Shown: piece by piece, positions 5,744 through 12,124 of the stretch
How positions within the stretch are numbered: position 1 is the first letter of the stretch
Layout of the letters: each line of letters begins with the position of its first letter
Origin: Cellvibrionales bacterium UBA4495
GTDB lineage: Bacteria; Pseudomonadota; Gammaproteobacteria; Pseudomonadales; Porticoccaceae
Direction of reading: 5' to 3'
Length of the DNA: 12,316 nucleotides
Assembly: GCA_002388905.1 (NCBI GenBank)
Contig: DGNJ01000087.1
Location: 1-12,316 of the forward strand
Made by a program: the position numbers and the translations under genes
The notes under the pieces: generated by a model
Databases searched by the model: none
Seen by the model: only the letters and a program-made list of their open reading frames with translations
What the model was told of the DNA's origin: nothing

Positions 5744-6324
5744 TATTTCCCCCCTTTCCGGGTCAAAATAAACATGATGGCGGCGCCACCAGCCAGCCAC
5801 AGGAACAGGGTTTTCTGGTCATCCCCTGGCGCACTTGATAGCCCCGCGATCCGCCGGGCGGTGTCTTGCGCCCCGGCATTGATGGCGTCCGATACCGCGT
5901 CGAACTTGGCCGCTTGCTGGCTTTCGTAGGTGCTCAGGGTTTCCGAGTAGGACTTGCCCAGGTTTGACAGCGCCTGGCCGGTCAGGATCGATTCGCGACG
6001 CAATACTTCATCCGCGAACAGGTGCGTTGACGCGATTGCCTGGCCGGCAATCTCCCGGTTTCCGGCAATGGCCTCGCTGCCCAACTCGCCGTAGTAATCC
6101 AGGGCATCCCGGCCCAGGTCCAGCGCCTGATCGGCGGCATCCAGGCCGCCCTCGATTGCGCCATAATCGGCTACTTGATTGAACTGGCTGTAATTGATGG
6201 TCGCGCCGGCATCATCACCGGCTGAGACATTCACACCAAAAGCCGGGCCGGCTTGCGACTGCGCCCCGGCGGTGCCGCTGGCGCTTCCGGTTTTTGTCCT
6301 GTTGCCTAATCCGAACAGCGCCAC
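5743..6324 (-). CDS. Helical virion protein with C-terminal membrane anchor
   Basis: The 193-residue protein starts at GTG 6324, preceded by a near-perfect AGGAGG at good spacing. Residues 1-45 are Gly/Ala/Ser-rich and probably disordered. Residues about 55-160 are predicted as long helices with many Ala, Asp, Glu and Gln (GLDAADQALDLGRDALDYY, SYSETLSTYESQQAAKFD). Residues about 172-187 are one membrane helix (LFLWLAGGAAIMFIL) followed by basic RKGGK, so the helical body would be on one side and the tail in the cytoplasm or capsid interior. It lies between other single-TM genes downstream of the coat protein. Probably an internal-membrane virion protein linking capsid and bilayer. No family is recognised. 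Confidence 0.74.
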   Translation of the reverse strand: MALFGLGNRTKTGSASGTAGAQSQAGPAFGVNVSAGDDAGATINYSQFNQVADYGAIEGGLDAADQALDLGRDALDYYGELGSEAIAGNREIAGQAIASTHLFADEVLRRESILTGQALSNLGKSYSETLSTYESQQAAKFDAVSDAINAGAQDTARRIAGLSSAPGDDQKTLFLWLAGGAAIMFILTRKGGK

Positions 6325-6326
6325 GG

Positions 6327-6557
6327 CTACCTCCTTGCGATCAGGTACAGGGCCACACCCGCGAGCACCAGCACCGGCCAGGACACGCCCGGCTGCCCGC
6401 CCACGGTGTCACCGGCGCCGACGCTTGGCGAGGCGGTATAGTGCCCGAACATGTTGTCGCCGCTGCGGGATGACGAACTGGTAACAGTCGGCCCACTTGA
6501 CAGGCCGAGCCCCAATTCAAGCCCGAGAGAGGAAAGACCGGCAGGTATAAACGACAT
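6327..6557 (-). CDS. Small virion-type protein with C-terminal TM helix
   Basis: The 76-residue protein starts at ATG 6557, with a purine-rich GGGGG a few bases upstream, two bases after the previous stop. The first 50 residues are rich in Gly, Ser, Leu and Thr and have low complexity (SSLGLELGLGLSSGP, TSSSSRSGDNMFG). Residues about 57-73 form a hydrophobic helix (VSWPVLVLAGVALYLIA) closed by RR. The same plan (soluble N-terminal part, C-terminal helix, basic end) appears in both neighbouring genes, which suggests a set of membrane proteins lining the capsid interior. No homologue is recognised. Confidence 0.72.
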   Translation of the reverse strand: MSFIPAGLSSLGLELGLGLSSGPTVTSSSSRSGDNMFGHYTASPSVGAGDTVGGQPGVSWPVLVLAGVALYLIARR

Positions 6558-6559
6558 TC

Positions 6560-6859
6560 CTACCCCCTGGCTTCAACGATCAGCCAAACAACCACCCCAG
6601 CCACGGCCCACGTTAGGACGTTGTTACCCAGGCCAAAGCCGGCGGCGGTGGGCTGGTAGTAGGTGCCAGGCCCGGAATAATCCCGAACATTCTGGCTTTC
6701 CTTGTCGATGACGGACTCCGCGCCCTGGCTGTTCAGGTATCGGTACTTCTCCAGTTCCGCTTCGGTTTCGGCGGTTTTAATCTCGCCATAGATTCCGCCG
6801 ATAGTGCCCAGCGCGTCACTGAGTCCGCCCCAAAAACCGCCCGTGTTTTGCTCTGACAT
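6560..6859 (-). CDS. Small virion-type protein with C-terminal TM helix
   Basis: The 99-residue protein begins directly after the coat gene, with a strong ribosome binding site (GAGGGGAGGGAA) before ATG 6859. Residues 8-27 are Gly-rich and amphipathic (GFWGGLSDALGTIGGIYGEI), residues 28-50 are a charged helix (KTAETEAELEKYRYLNSQ), followed by a Tyr/Pro/Gly stretch (YSGPGTYYQPTAAGFG). A membrane helix at about 80-95 (VLTWAVAGVVVWLIVEA) ends the protein. It is the first of three consecutive genes with a C-terminal anchor. A structural membrane role is inferred from position between coat and spike genes; no family name can be given. Confidence 0.74.
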   Translation of the reverse strand: MSEQNTGGFWGGLSDALGTIGGIYGEIKTAETEAELEKYRYLNSQGAESVIDKESQNVRDYSGPGTYYQPTAAGFGLGNNVLTWAVAGVVVWLIVEARG

Positions 6860-6893
6860 TGCTATTCCCTCCCCTCAACAATCGGAGAGGCCC

Positions 6894-6910
6894 GGCGACA
6901 ATCAGTCGCC
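6894..6910 (-). promoter_or_regulatory. Hairpin over the coat-gene stop codon
   Basis: GGCGAC (6894-6899) and GTCGCC (6905-6910) pair exactly around a five-base loop that contains the stop codon of the coat gene (6902-6904). No T tract follows, so it is not a classical terminator. It could slow or stop part of the transcripts, or protect the upstream mRNA 3' end, giving more coat protein than membrane proteins. Confidence 0.45.
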
Positions 6911-7771
6911 CAGGCCGCCCAGGTACTCAGAAAGGAAGGTCAGCGTCGCGGCGCCGGTCAGGGTGAACTTGTAGCGGTAATCGCGCACCCCGCGCAGGTC
7001 GATGCGGTTGCCGACAAAGCCCTTTTCGGTGCGATCGATCACCAGGTAACCGGATTGCGGGACCCTTACGCCATCCTTCTGGATGGATTCGTTGAGCGCC
7101 TTTGTGCGCTCGAAAATCGTGTAGGTGTCCCGGTCAATTTTCATCAGCGAAATGTCATTGGCTGACGGCTTAATGAAAACCCGGTTCAGCGCCTGACTGG
7201 TTACACCACCATAGGGCAGATCGGAGAATTGATACTCCCCGGCGCCGGCGGCATCCCGGACGCTGCGGTCAATGTGCATCACCGTACCCGCGCCACGGCC
7301 CAGGCTCATGGACTGAGTGGCGTAAAGCTTCAGGCCCAGGTCGCCGGGCGCGTCGCTTTTCAGGTCGATTTCCAGGGATAGCGCCTTGATCTCGCGCCCG
7401 TTGCCTTCGACTACCGGCCCGGTATCCAGGGCGGTTTCTTGCGCGGCAATGGAATTTTCCATGCCGTACCGCTCGAACGGGATCACCAGGGTGGGATTTG
7501 TGGACAGGTTCCAGGCGGTGCGACCATCGAATTGATTCATGCTGTCCCGCTCTGCGCCGGTATAGCGATGAGTGATCTTTTCGTTGGCAATCACCCGGAT
7601 TTCCTCCAGGTCGCCCAGGTCTACACCCGTGCCGGATACCACCAGTTGCAATTCGTGGAACCGCCGGGCGGTGGGCAATTTGAAGACGGCGGTATTGCCG
7701 GCGCCCACATTGGGCGCGTCTGGCATCCGCACATCAATGCGCTCGTTGGCGGCTATTTGACGTTGTGCCAT
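6902..7771 (-). CDS. Major capsid protein, PM2 P2-like double jelly-roll
   Basis: The 289-residue protein forms the capsid lattice of the phage. The N-terminal part (residues about 20-85) has the features of the corticoviral coat protein P2 N-terminal domain: PNVGAGNTAVFKLPTARRFH, then LQLVVSGTGVDLGDLEEIRV and a TGAERDSMNQF motif. The second half (about 150-289) has the strand pattern of a second jelly roll: TLVIPFERYG, EIDLKSDAPGDLGLKLY, FIKPSANDISLMKIDRDTY, YRYKFTLTGAATLTFLSEYL. Length is close to PM2 P2 (about 270). Start ATG 7771 has GGAG eight bases upstream. In the PM2 virion, P2 trimers form a pseudo-T=21 shell around a membrane. Neighbouring ATPase and membrane genes agree with this. 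The family call is by recalled pattern and hallmark context. Confidence 0.87.
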   Translation of the reverse strand: MAQRQIAANERIDVRMPDAPNVGAGNTAVFKLPTARRFHELQLVVSGTGVDLGDLEEIRVIANEKITHRYTGAERDSMNQFDGRTAWNLSTNPTLVIPFERYGMENSIAAQETALDTGPVVEGNGREIKALSLEIDLKSDAPGDLGLKLYATQSMSLGRGAGTVMHIDRSVRDAAGAGEYQFSDLPYGGVTSQALNRVFIKPSANDISLMKIDRDTYTIFERTKALNESIQKDGVRVPQSGYLVIDRTEKGFVGNRIDLRGVRDYRYKFTLTGAATLTFLSEYLGGLGD

Positions 7772-7842
7772 TTTAAAAACTCCATGCTGTCATCACGACA
7801 TGAGGAATCGATTTCTGCCGGCTACCCGGCCCCTTCTACGCC
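7772..7842 (-). promoter_or_regulatory. Leader of the major capsid gene with short hairpin
   Basis: The 71 bases between the 32-residue peptide gene and the coat gene are non-coding. GCCGG (7817-7821) and CCGGC (7826-7830) form a five-bp hairpin with a tetraloop. GGAG (7780-7783) is the coat ribosome binding site. This is one of the few real spacers in the leftward unit and may raise or time coat expression. Confidence 0.4.
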
Positions 7843-7941
7843 TTAGACGTAGTCTTGAACAACCGGAAGGCGTTTTGCCACGACGATAGCGCCGACAGCG
7901 ATTACAGCAACCTTCAGGATGTTTTTTGCGCTCATGCTCAT
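7843..7941 (-). CDS. 32-residue membrane peptide ahead of the coat gene
   Basis: ATG 7941 is preceded by GAGGG at about eight bases. The frame closes at TAA 7843-7845; a second in-frame ATG lies two codons in. The product begins MSMSAKNILKVAVIAVGAIV and ends VAKRLPVVQDYV: a basic start, one hydrophobic helix from about residue 9 to 23, and a short polar tail. It is separated from the ATPase gene by 77 bases and from the coat gene by 71, so it may be the first gene of a late structural transcript. PM2 also has tiny membrane proteins in its virion. Good ribosome binding site and clear helix support it; no homologue is recognised. Confidence 0.68.
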   Translation of the reverse strand: MSMSAKNILKVAVIAVGAIVVAKRLPVVQDYV

Positions 7942-8027
7942 TGTTAAGCCCTCGAATAGTGGATTGCAAAACTGCCCTTATAAGATCACCGTCCGGGCTC
8001 GCATTTGCAATCGATCCCTTATAAGGG
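7942..8027 (-). promoter_or_regulatory. Dyad-rich control region upstream of the structural genes
   Basis: The spacer between ATPase and structural genes holds a nine-base inverted repeat, GATTGCAAA (7962-7970) and TTTGCAATC (8004-8012), interleaved with a direct repeat CCCTTATAAG at 7975-7984 and 8016-8025. The second copy extends to the perfect 12-base palindrome CCCTTATAAGGG (8016-8027), which includes the ATPase stop. Two nested pairs of sites look like regulator binding sites for a late promoter. I could not fit a clean minus-35/minus-10 pair, so an activator-dependent promoter is one possibility. Confidence 0.5.
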
Positions 8028-8699
8028 TTTTTCGGCTGTCTTTCGGGTGAATTTGGGCTTGCCACCGGCAAAAGTCAGGGTGCCCTTGTGCCATTTCCGG
8101 CGCCCGGTGTCGGCATGCAGGTATTCGAATTTGCCCGCGTCCTGATCCGCCACCAGTGCGTCGATTTCCTGGAACGGTAGCCCGGTATTGTTGGCGGCAC
8201 TCCGGCGGTCCGGGTTCAGGTTGAGCCGGCAGACGTGCAGGATCGAGGCGTTCCCGATGGCGGTTTTGTCACTCTCGGCGGGTCGCTGGGTCACCGCGTA
8301 GATGTTGACCCCATAGGACAGGAACCGCCGGAGAATAATCCCGTATTCCTCCGGCGCCTTTGCCGGGGTGGTCACGTCCGCTGTTTCCTCGAACACCAGG
8401 GCGCACGACTGCCCGGCCAGGTAGTGGGACTTCACCCAGGTTTGTGCGACACGACAGAAAAAGGCGAAGTCGGCCAGGCGGTCCGCCGTGTAGGCGATCT
8501 TTCCGGGTTTCCCGGCAAGGGTTTTGACCAGGCGGACCAATTCCGCCCGGTTTCGCGCCCGGTGCTGGACCGGGTATTCCCCCTTGATATCCCACACCAT
8601 CAACCGCTTTTGCCCGGCAATTTCCCGGAAAACAAACTGCGTTTTCCCGGACCGGCTGGATCCAATGGCGGCGGTCAACTTCCCCGACTTAACCGGCAT
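8019..8699 (-). CDS. FtsK/HerA-type genome-packaging ATPase
   Basis: I choose ATG 8699 (226 residues): it has GGGAGGGAAG just upstream, while an in-frame start at 8765 has no usable spacing and would add a basic extension inside the previous gene. Walker A is GSSRSGKT (residues 13-20). Walker B is ALVFEE (100-105). After it come FLSYGVNIYAVTQRP (TQRP at 137-140, the polar sensor motif of FtsK/HerA proteins) and a basic stretch LNLNPDR. Tailless membrane phages such as PM2 and PRD1 use this class of ATPase, bound at a vertex, to pump DNA into the capsid instead of a terminase. It overlaps the upstream gene by 11 bases and lies just upstream of the coat gene, as expected for the capsid-ATPase pair. 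Confidence 0.9.
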   Translation of the reverse strand: MPVKSGKLTAAIGSSRSGKTQFVFREIAGQKRLMVWDIKGEYPVQHRARNRAELVRLVKTLAGKPGKIAYTADRLADFAFFCRVAQTWVKSHYLAGQSCALVFEETADVTTPAKAPEEYGIILRRFLSYGVNIYAVTQRPAESDKTAIGNASILHVCRLNLNPDRRSAANNTGLPFQEIDALVADQDAGKFEYLHADTGRRKWHKGTLTFAGGKPKFTRKTAEKPL

Positions 8700-9129
8700 T
8701 GGCTTCCCTCCCCCGGCCCGCGCCGGTGTCCTTTGGCTCTGGGTTTTCCGGGTTTTCCCCGGCATCCTTCCGGGTGGTGCGCGGCATTTTCAGGCGCGGC
8801 CCGATAATCGCCACAGTGGTAAACACGGCGGCCAACTCCGGCCCGAACTGCCCGGGCCCTTCCGGGAAATACTTTTGCAGCACGGCGGCATAGGCACCGG
8901 CCAGCGCGTCCACTTCCGCGTCCTGGACGCCCCAGGCGGGCGCCAGTACCTGGAACCCTGGCCCGAATAGTTGGGCCAGCAACTCCCTGTATTCCGCCTC
9001 CCCTTTCTGGCTGGCGACTTGCGCGGCTTCGGCTTGTTCGTTGGCGACAGCTTCCGCCGGGTCCGGCCCGGCCTCGGCTGCCAATTCGTCCAGTTCAGAC
9101 GATATGGTTTGCTCGTTGATGGTATCCAT
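8689..9129 (-). CDS. Hypothetical protein paired with the packaging ATPase
   Basis: The 146-residue protein starts at ATG 9129 behind GGGAGG at eight bases. Residues 1-60 are acidic and helical (SSELDELAAEAGPDPAEAVA, QKGEAEYRELLAQLFG). The middle carries VDALAGAYAAVLQKYFPEGP and a moderately hydrophobic segment at about 95-112 (PELAAVFTTVAIIGPRL), possibly a weak membrane segment. The tail is charged and disordered (RTTRKDAGENPENPEPK). The ATPase gene begins within its last four codons, so the two products are probably made together and may act together in packaging. I do not recognise a named family. Confidence 0.7.
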   Translation of the reverse strand: MDTINEQTISSELDELAAEAGPDPAEAVANEQAEAAQVASQKGEAEYRELLAQLFGPGFQVLAPAWGVQDAEVDALAGAYAAVLQKYFPEGPGQFGPELAAVFTTVAIIGPRLKMPRTTRKDAGENPENPEPKDTGAGRGREANAG

Positions 9130-9164
9130 TACAAAGCGCCTCCCGGCGAGTTATCAGGATCATG

Positions 9165-9178
9165 CCGCCTCACGGCGG
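9165..9178 (-). promoter_or_regulatory. Short GC-rich hairpin between two genes
   Basis: CCGCC (9165-9169) and GGCGG (9174-9178) pair around a four-base loop in the 65-base gap between the Pro-rich gene and the ATPase-associated gene. There is no T tract on either strand. It may moderate transcription from the replication genes into the packaging genes, but could also be incidental in GC-rich DNA. Confidence 0.3.
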
Positions 9179-9194
9179 GATTAATGATGGGCGG

Positions 9195-9530
9195 TTAATC
9201 GAGGCTGCCCAGGCCCTCCCAAAACCGGGAAAACCCGGATTTTTCCGGGATTTCCCCGGGTTCTGGCTCCGGTGCCGGTGGCGCCGGCTCCGGGCTTTTC
9301 TCCGGTTCCGGCTCCGGGTTATCCGGTGCCGGCGCCCCGTTGAATTTGGCGTTTTCCAGGATGAAATCCTGGCCCGCCGGCGTGTTGATCGGCCACGGCC
9401 CCCACGGGGTAACCAGATACAGCGGATAGCGTTTGCCCTCCCGCTGGCTTTTCCGAACTTCCAGACCGTCGCCCAGGACCGCCAGTAGCGCCCTCACGGG
9501 CAGGACGGCGACTTTTTCACCGGCTGCCAT
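9195..9530 (-). CDS. Hypothetical protein with Pro/Glu-rich C-terminal tail
   Basis: I choose ATG 9530 (111 residues), which has GGGAGGAAG immediately upstream; an upstream in-frame start at 9623 would add about 30 very basic residues that are shadow of the overlapping gene. Residues 1-65 form a compact region (VAVLPVRALLAVLGDGLEVR, then KRYPLYLVTPWGPWPINTPA). Residues about 70-95 are a run of Pro-Glu and Pro-Ala pairs (NPEPEPEKSPEPAPPAPEPE), a stiff acidic linker. The end is aromatic (FSRFWEGLGSLD). A folded module plus acidic tail with a terminal aromatic patch resembles the plan of single-stranded DNA-binding proteins, which a rolling-circle phage could use, but no OB-fold motif is clear. 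It overlaps the previous gene by 14 bases. Confidence 0.66.
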   Translation of the reverse strand: MAAGEKVAVLPVRALLAVLGDGLEVRKSQREGKRYPLYLVTPWGPWPINTPAGQDFILENAKFNGAPAPDNPEPEPEKSPEPAPPAPEPEPGEIPEKSGFSRFWEGLGSLD

Positions 9531-9834
9531 ACTTCCTCCCAATTTTTCCCCTAATCTTTTTAGCTTCGACCTCCAGTGCCGCCGCCACCATTTCCGCTTC
9601 TTCCGCGCCCTCTGAGCCCTCAATCAGCCCCGTAACCGGGTTTATATTTACATCAATGTAATAATCGACCACATCAGAAATCCTTGCCTTTCCCTCTACC
9701 GCTCGATAGGCAAAGCACTCCGGGCACATCGACCCAAAGTCGGCAGGATCATCAAAAACGACGATTTCCGCCCCTTCCCCCTCGCTCTTTTCAATATTCA
9801 CTTTTAACCAGCTTTCTCCATTCAAATCCGCCAT
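9517..9834 (-). CDS. Small acidic hypothetical protein downstream of rep
   Basis: The 105-residue protein starts at ATG 9834, with GGGGGC about five bases upstream and 16 bases after the rep stop. Residues 1-30 contain short strands (SWLKVNIEKSEGEGAEIVVF). A single CPEC pair (CysxxCys, residues about 37-40) follows; no second cysteine pair exists, so a lone zinc ribbon is unlikely unless the protein dimerises. The middle has VVDYYIDVNINPVTGLIEG. The end is a helix passing from acidic to basic (GAEEAEMVAAALEVEAKKIR then GKIGRKYGSR). Its DNA is somewhat less GC-rich than its neighbours, with runs of T. Function unknown; position suggests an early or replication-linked gene. Confidence 0.7.
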   Translation of the reverse strand: MADLNGESWLKVNIEKSEGEGAEIVVFDDPADFGSMCPECFAYRAVEGKARISDVVDYYIDVNINPVTGLIEGSEGAEEAEMVAAALEVEAKKIRGKIGRKYGSR

Positions 9835-9850
9835 AAATGCCCCCGTACAG

Positions 9851-11509
9851 TTATTGACACAAGTCCAAGGTCGCGCCTGGCGGCGCTCCGGGTAATTCCC
9901 CGAACCTCACCCCATCAGCAAAGACAAAAGACGGATTCAACCGCACCGGCCTTTCTACCCTCGCCATCAAATCGCGGGCACCGGCCACTGCCAGCCCCGC
10001 CAACTTCGATACCCGGCTACCTTCCCGGATCTTCCACTCCCGAAACCGGGATATAACCAGGAACGCCCGGCCCATGACGCCCACCACCCGGCGCACCGGC
10101 TCGCCGTAACGGCCCCGGTTTTCCTCCCAGGTTTTCAGGTTGCGCGTTTCGTACTTGACCCATGCCGGGCGGGCTTCCCTGGCGGCCACTGCGCCGCCCA
10201 TAGCCCGTGTGTATTCGCACCAGTCGCCGGAGTCCGCGGGCTCCAGGATCAAGCGCAACTGGTCGGTCATATGCACCCGGTCCGGGTTATTGGCCGCCCT
10301 TCGCAACTCGCGCCAAACGGTCACACCCGGCCCGGCCAACTGCTGAAACTGCCGGATACCCCAAACGCTCGACCAGGCCCGCACCCTGGCCGCCGTGATG
10401 GCGGCAAAGTCGCCCACCTCCAGGTCCTCCCCGACCCCGAAACCGTCAATATTTTTGCTGACGTACTTAGCGACATAGCCCGCCGCCGTCCCGGCTTCCT
10501 CCGTGATCTCCACGGCTTCAAAGCGGTGTTTCTCCGCGCCCGGCTCGCTGCCGTCCTCCTTGAACGCGTAATCGCGCAAGGTGTCGGTAAGGGTGCCCTT
10601 GTGGTCGGCCAGGACGAACAACAACAGGTGCCAGTGCGGCGTCCCATCGTGGTGCGGCTCCGCGATCCTGAACCCGAAATACTGGACGCCCTGGCGGTGG
10701 ACAGCAGCCCGCGCCCGCGACCACAGGCTTTGCAGATAGTCGGCACCCTCTCGCGGCGTGAACCCGGCATACTTCCGGTTACGCTTTCCATCCGTGCCCC
10801 TGGCGTGATATTTCGACGGTGTTGTGATCGTGTAGAACATCGGTACCCATTGCCCCGCGTCCTGTTCCGCCCATTCCTCGAAACCCCGCATTCTGGTCAT
10901 CAACTCACCGCGGCGGATTTCCGGGTTGCTGACATTGACGGCGGCCAGTTCCGCCAGGGTGAAAGCCTCGCCGTCATCGTTGACGGCCTCCAGGCCCTCC
11001 AGGATCGACTGATTGCGCCGTTGCTGGCCTATCCACTGCCGTAACGTGTACTCGCTGACATAGGCCCCGGCCCGCTTGTGCGTGTACCCTAGGTCGCGTA
11101 GTAGCGCCTCGCAGCCACGGCGGCAGATTTTCCGCAACTGCCCCCGCCACCACTTCGGGCACGACTCCCGGCCCGGCTTCGGCAACTCCAGACCATAGAC
11201 GGCCAGCATGGCCTCGACTTTCGACAGGTCGCCATCCCTGGCGGTTATCATTTTTTCGCACTGCGCCGCCTTGCCCGCCGCCAGGCGGCGTATCTGGTCA
11301 TCATCAAAATCCAGGGAGATTTCCGCGAACTGGAGAGACTCGACGGCCCGCCGCAATTCATCGTTTGCCACGGCCCATCCGTCGCGCTCCACGCGCCAGG
11401 CATGGCGCTTTTCAAACAGGTCGCGCAGCCCATGGAGCCGGTAGAGTGTCTTTTCCTGCCAGTCCCTTTGATCGACCAGGAACCGGGCCATAGGGGCGGC
11501 GGCTGTCAT
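9851..11509 (-). CDS. Rolling-circle replication initiator (HUH endonuclease, GPA family)
   Basis: The 552-residue protein would nick one strand at the phage origin, stay bound through a tyrosine, and start rolling-circle synthesis by host polymerase. Motif I is FYTITTPSKYH (about 225-235). Motif II, the metal-binding HUH, is PHWHLLLF (His292 and His294). Motif III has two tyrosines four apart, AGYVAKYVSKNID (Tyr345 and Tyr349), the mark of the phiX174 A / P2 A / PM2 P12 superfamily. GIRQFQQLAGPGVTVWRELR (about 384-403) is also characteristic of GPA proteins. The N-terminal 200 residues are helical with a Cys-containing region (CPKWWRGQLRKICRRGCE). Length fits the family. ATG 11509 overlaps the upstream stop (ATGA). 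All catalytic motifs look intact. Confidence 0.93.
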   Translation of the reverse strand: MTAAAPMARFLVDQRDWQEKTLYRLHGLRDLFEKRHAWRVERDGWAVANDELRRAVESLQFAEISLDFDDDQIRRLAAGKAAQCEKMITARDGDLSKVEAMLAVYGLELPKPGRESCPKWWRGQLRKICRRGCEALLRDLGYTHKRAGAYVSEYTLRQWIGQQRRNQSILEGLEAVNDDGEAFTLAELAAVNVSNPEIRRGELMTRMRGFEEWAEQDAGQWVPMFYTITTPSKYHARGTDGKRNRKYAGFTPREGADYLQSLWSRARAAVHRQGVQYFGFRIAEPHHDGTPHWHLLLFVLADHKGTLTDTLRDYAFKEDGSEPGAEKHRFEAVEITEEAGTAAGYVAKYVSKNIDGFGVGEDLEVGDFAAITAARVRAWSSVWGIRQFQQLAGPGVTVWRELRRAANNPDRVHMTDQLRLILEPADSGDWCEYTRAMGGAVAAREARPAWVKYETRNLKTWEENRGRYGEPVRRVVGVMGRAFLVISRFREWKIREGSRVSKLAGLAVAGARDLMARVERPVRLNPSFVFADGVRFGELPGAPPGATLDLCQ

Positions 11510-11748
11510 TGCGCCGCCCTCCGCTGCATCCGCTCGACGATTTCATCCCGCCGCCGCTCGATCAGGTTTGAATAGCAGAACGTGGCCACGCGGCACCGCT
11601 GGCCCATTTCGTCAACGATCCGCTGGCAGTACCGGGCGGCAATGACTAGCTGCTTGATGGTTTGACACCCGGCGACCATGCGCCGGGCTTTGACATTGGC
11701 TTCCACCAGATCGGCGGGTATCTCGAGAGTCTGCAATTCCTGGCTCAT
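11506..11748 (-). CDS. Small helical protein directly upstream of rep
   Basis: I choose ATG 11748, which overlaps the previous stop by four bases (ATGA) and has GGAGGG upstream; an in-frame ATG at 11763 is inside the previous gene. The 80-residue product is predicted nearly all helix: LVEANVKARRMVAGCQTIKQ, IAARYCQRIVDEMGQRCRV, then LIERRRDEIVERMQRRAAQ. It is basic, has four cysteines that are not in CxxC pairs, and no membrane segment. Tight coupling to rep on its 3' side suggests an early gene, possibly helping replication. No family is recognised. Confidence 0.68.
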   Translation of the reverse strand: MSQELQTLEIPADLVEANVKARRMVAGCQTIKQLVIAARYCQRIVDEMGQRCRVATFCYSNLIERRRDEIVERMQRRAAQ

Positions 11749-11939
11749 TTCGCGGCCCTCCATTGCTTCCAGAATTCGTCGGCGTCCTCAAACTGCAAAA
11801 CCGCCACCGGGAACCCGTATTTCCTGAGCACGACAACATCCGGCGCTAGCGCCGCGCCTACCGAATCAAACGAAATGCATAGTCCATCCGTAACATGCAG
11901 CCGGTATTGCCCGACCATAGTCCCGCTCTGCAATTTCAT
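11745..11939 (-). CDS. Small hypothetical early protein
   Basis: The frame is open from 12245, but I choose ATG 11939 because it overlaps the stop of the upstream gene by four bases (ATGA) and the sequence before it has composition of a shadow frame (Arg/Pro/Gly-rich). The resulting 64-residue product has short strands (GQYRLHVTDGLCISFDSVGA, VVVLRKYGFPVAVLQF) and a C-terminal helix (EDADEFWKQWRAAK). The pattern of strands followed by an acidic-aromatic helix looks like a small alpha/beta fold. Function unknown; a place in the early cluster before rep suggests replication or host takeover. Confidence 0.65.
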   Translation of the reverse strand: MKLQSGTMVGQYRLHVTDGLCISFDSVGAALAPDVVVLRKYGFPVAVLQFEDADEFWKQWRAAK

Positions 11940-12124
11940 TGCTGCACCCTCCCGTATCTCAGGGCGGCCAGTCGGTTTATCCGTCGCCAGTAGTCCGCAC
12001 AAGCGGCCCGGGTCGCCTCGCGGCGATCCGCCCGCAACTGCTCGACGCTGCGGCCTCCAGCAAACAGGGATTTCAGGTGGGATATGTGCTTTTCGGCGGT
12101 TGCCTGAGAAGATTTTTCTTGCAT
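11936..12124 (-). CDS. Small basic helical protein, first gene of the leftward unit
   Basis: The 62-residue product starts at ATG 12124, with GGAG nine bases upstream. It is helical and basic: HISHLKSLFAGGRSVEQLRA, then DRREATRAACADYWRRINRL and a basic end. Aromatic and Arg residues in the second helix could bind nucleic acid. It is the first gene after the 12125-12282 control region and its stop overlaps the next start (ATGA). It may be an early regulator, but no HTH pattern is convincing and no family is recognised. Confidence 0.65.
   Translation of the reverse strand: MQEKSSQATAEKHISHLKSLFAGGRSVEQLRADRREATRAACADYWRRINRLAALRYGRVQQ

Noticed and set aside
7793..8071. 92-residue minus-strand frame across the structural control region
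   Set aside because: It covers the dyads and the 32-residue gene in another frame and is Arg-rich as expected from an out-of-frame GC-rich reading.
8700..8765. Longer ATPase start at 8765
   Set aside because: No spaced ribosome binding site; the extra 22 residues are basic and low-complexity, and ATG 8699 has a strong GGGAGGGAAG.
9531..9623. Upstream start extending the Pro-rich protein with a basic run
   Set aside because: It lies inside the previous gene and lacks a ribosome binding site, while ATG 9530 has GGGAGGAAG.
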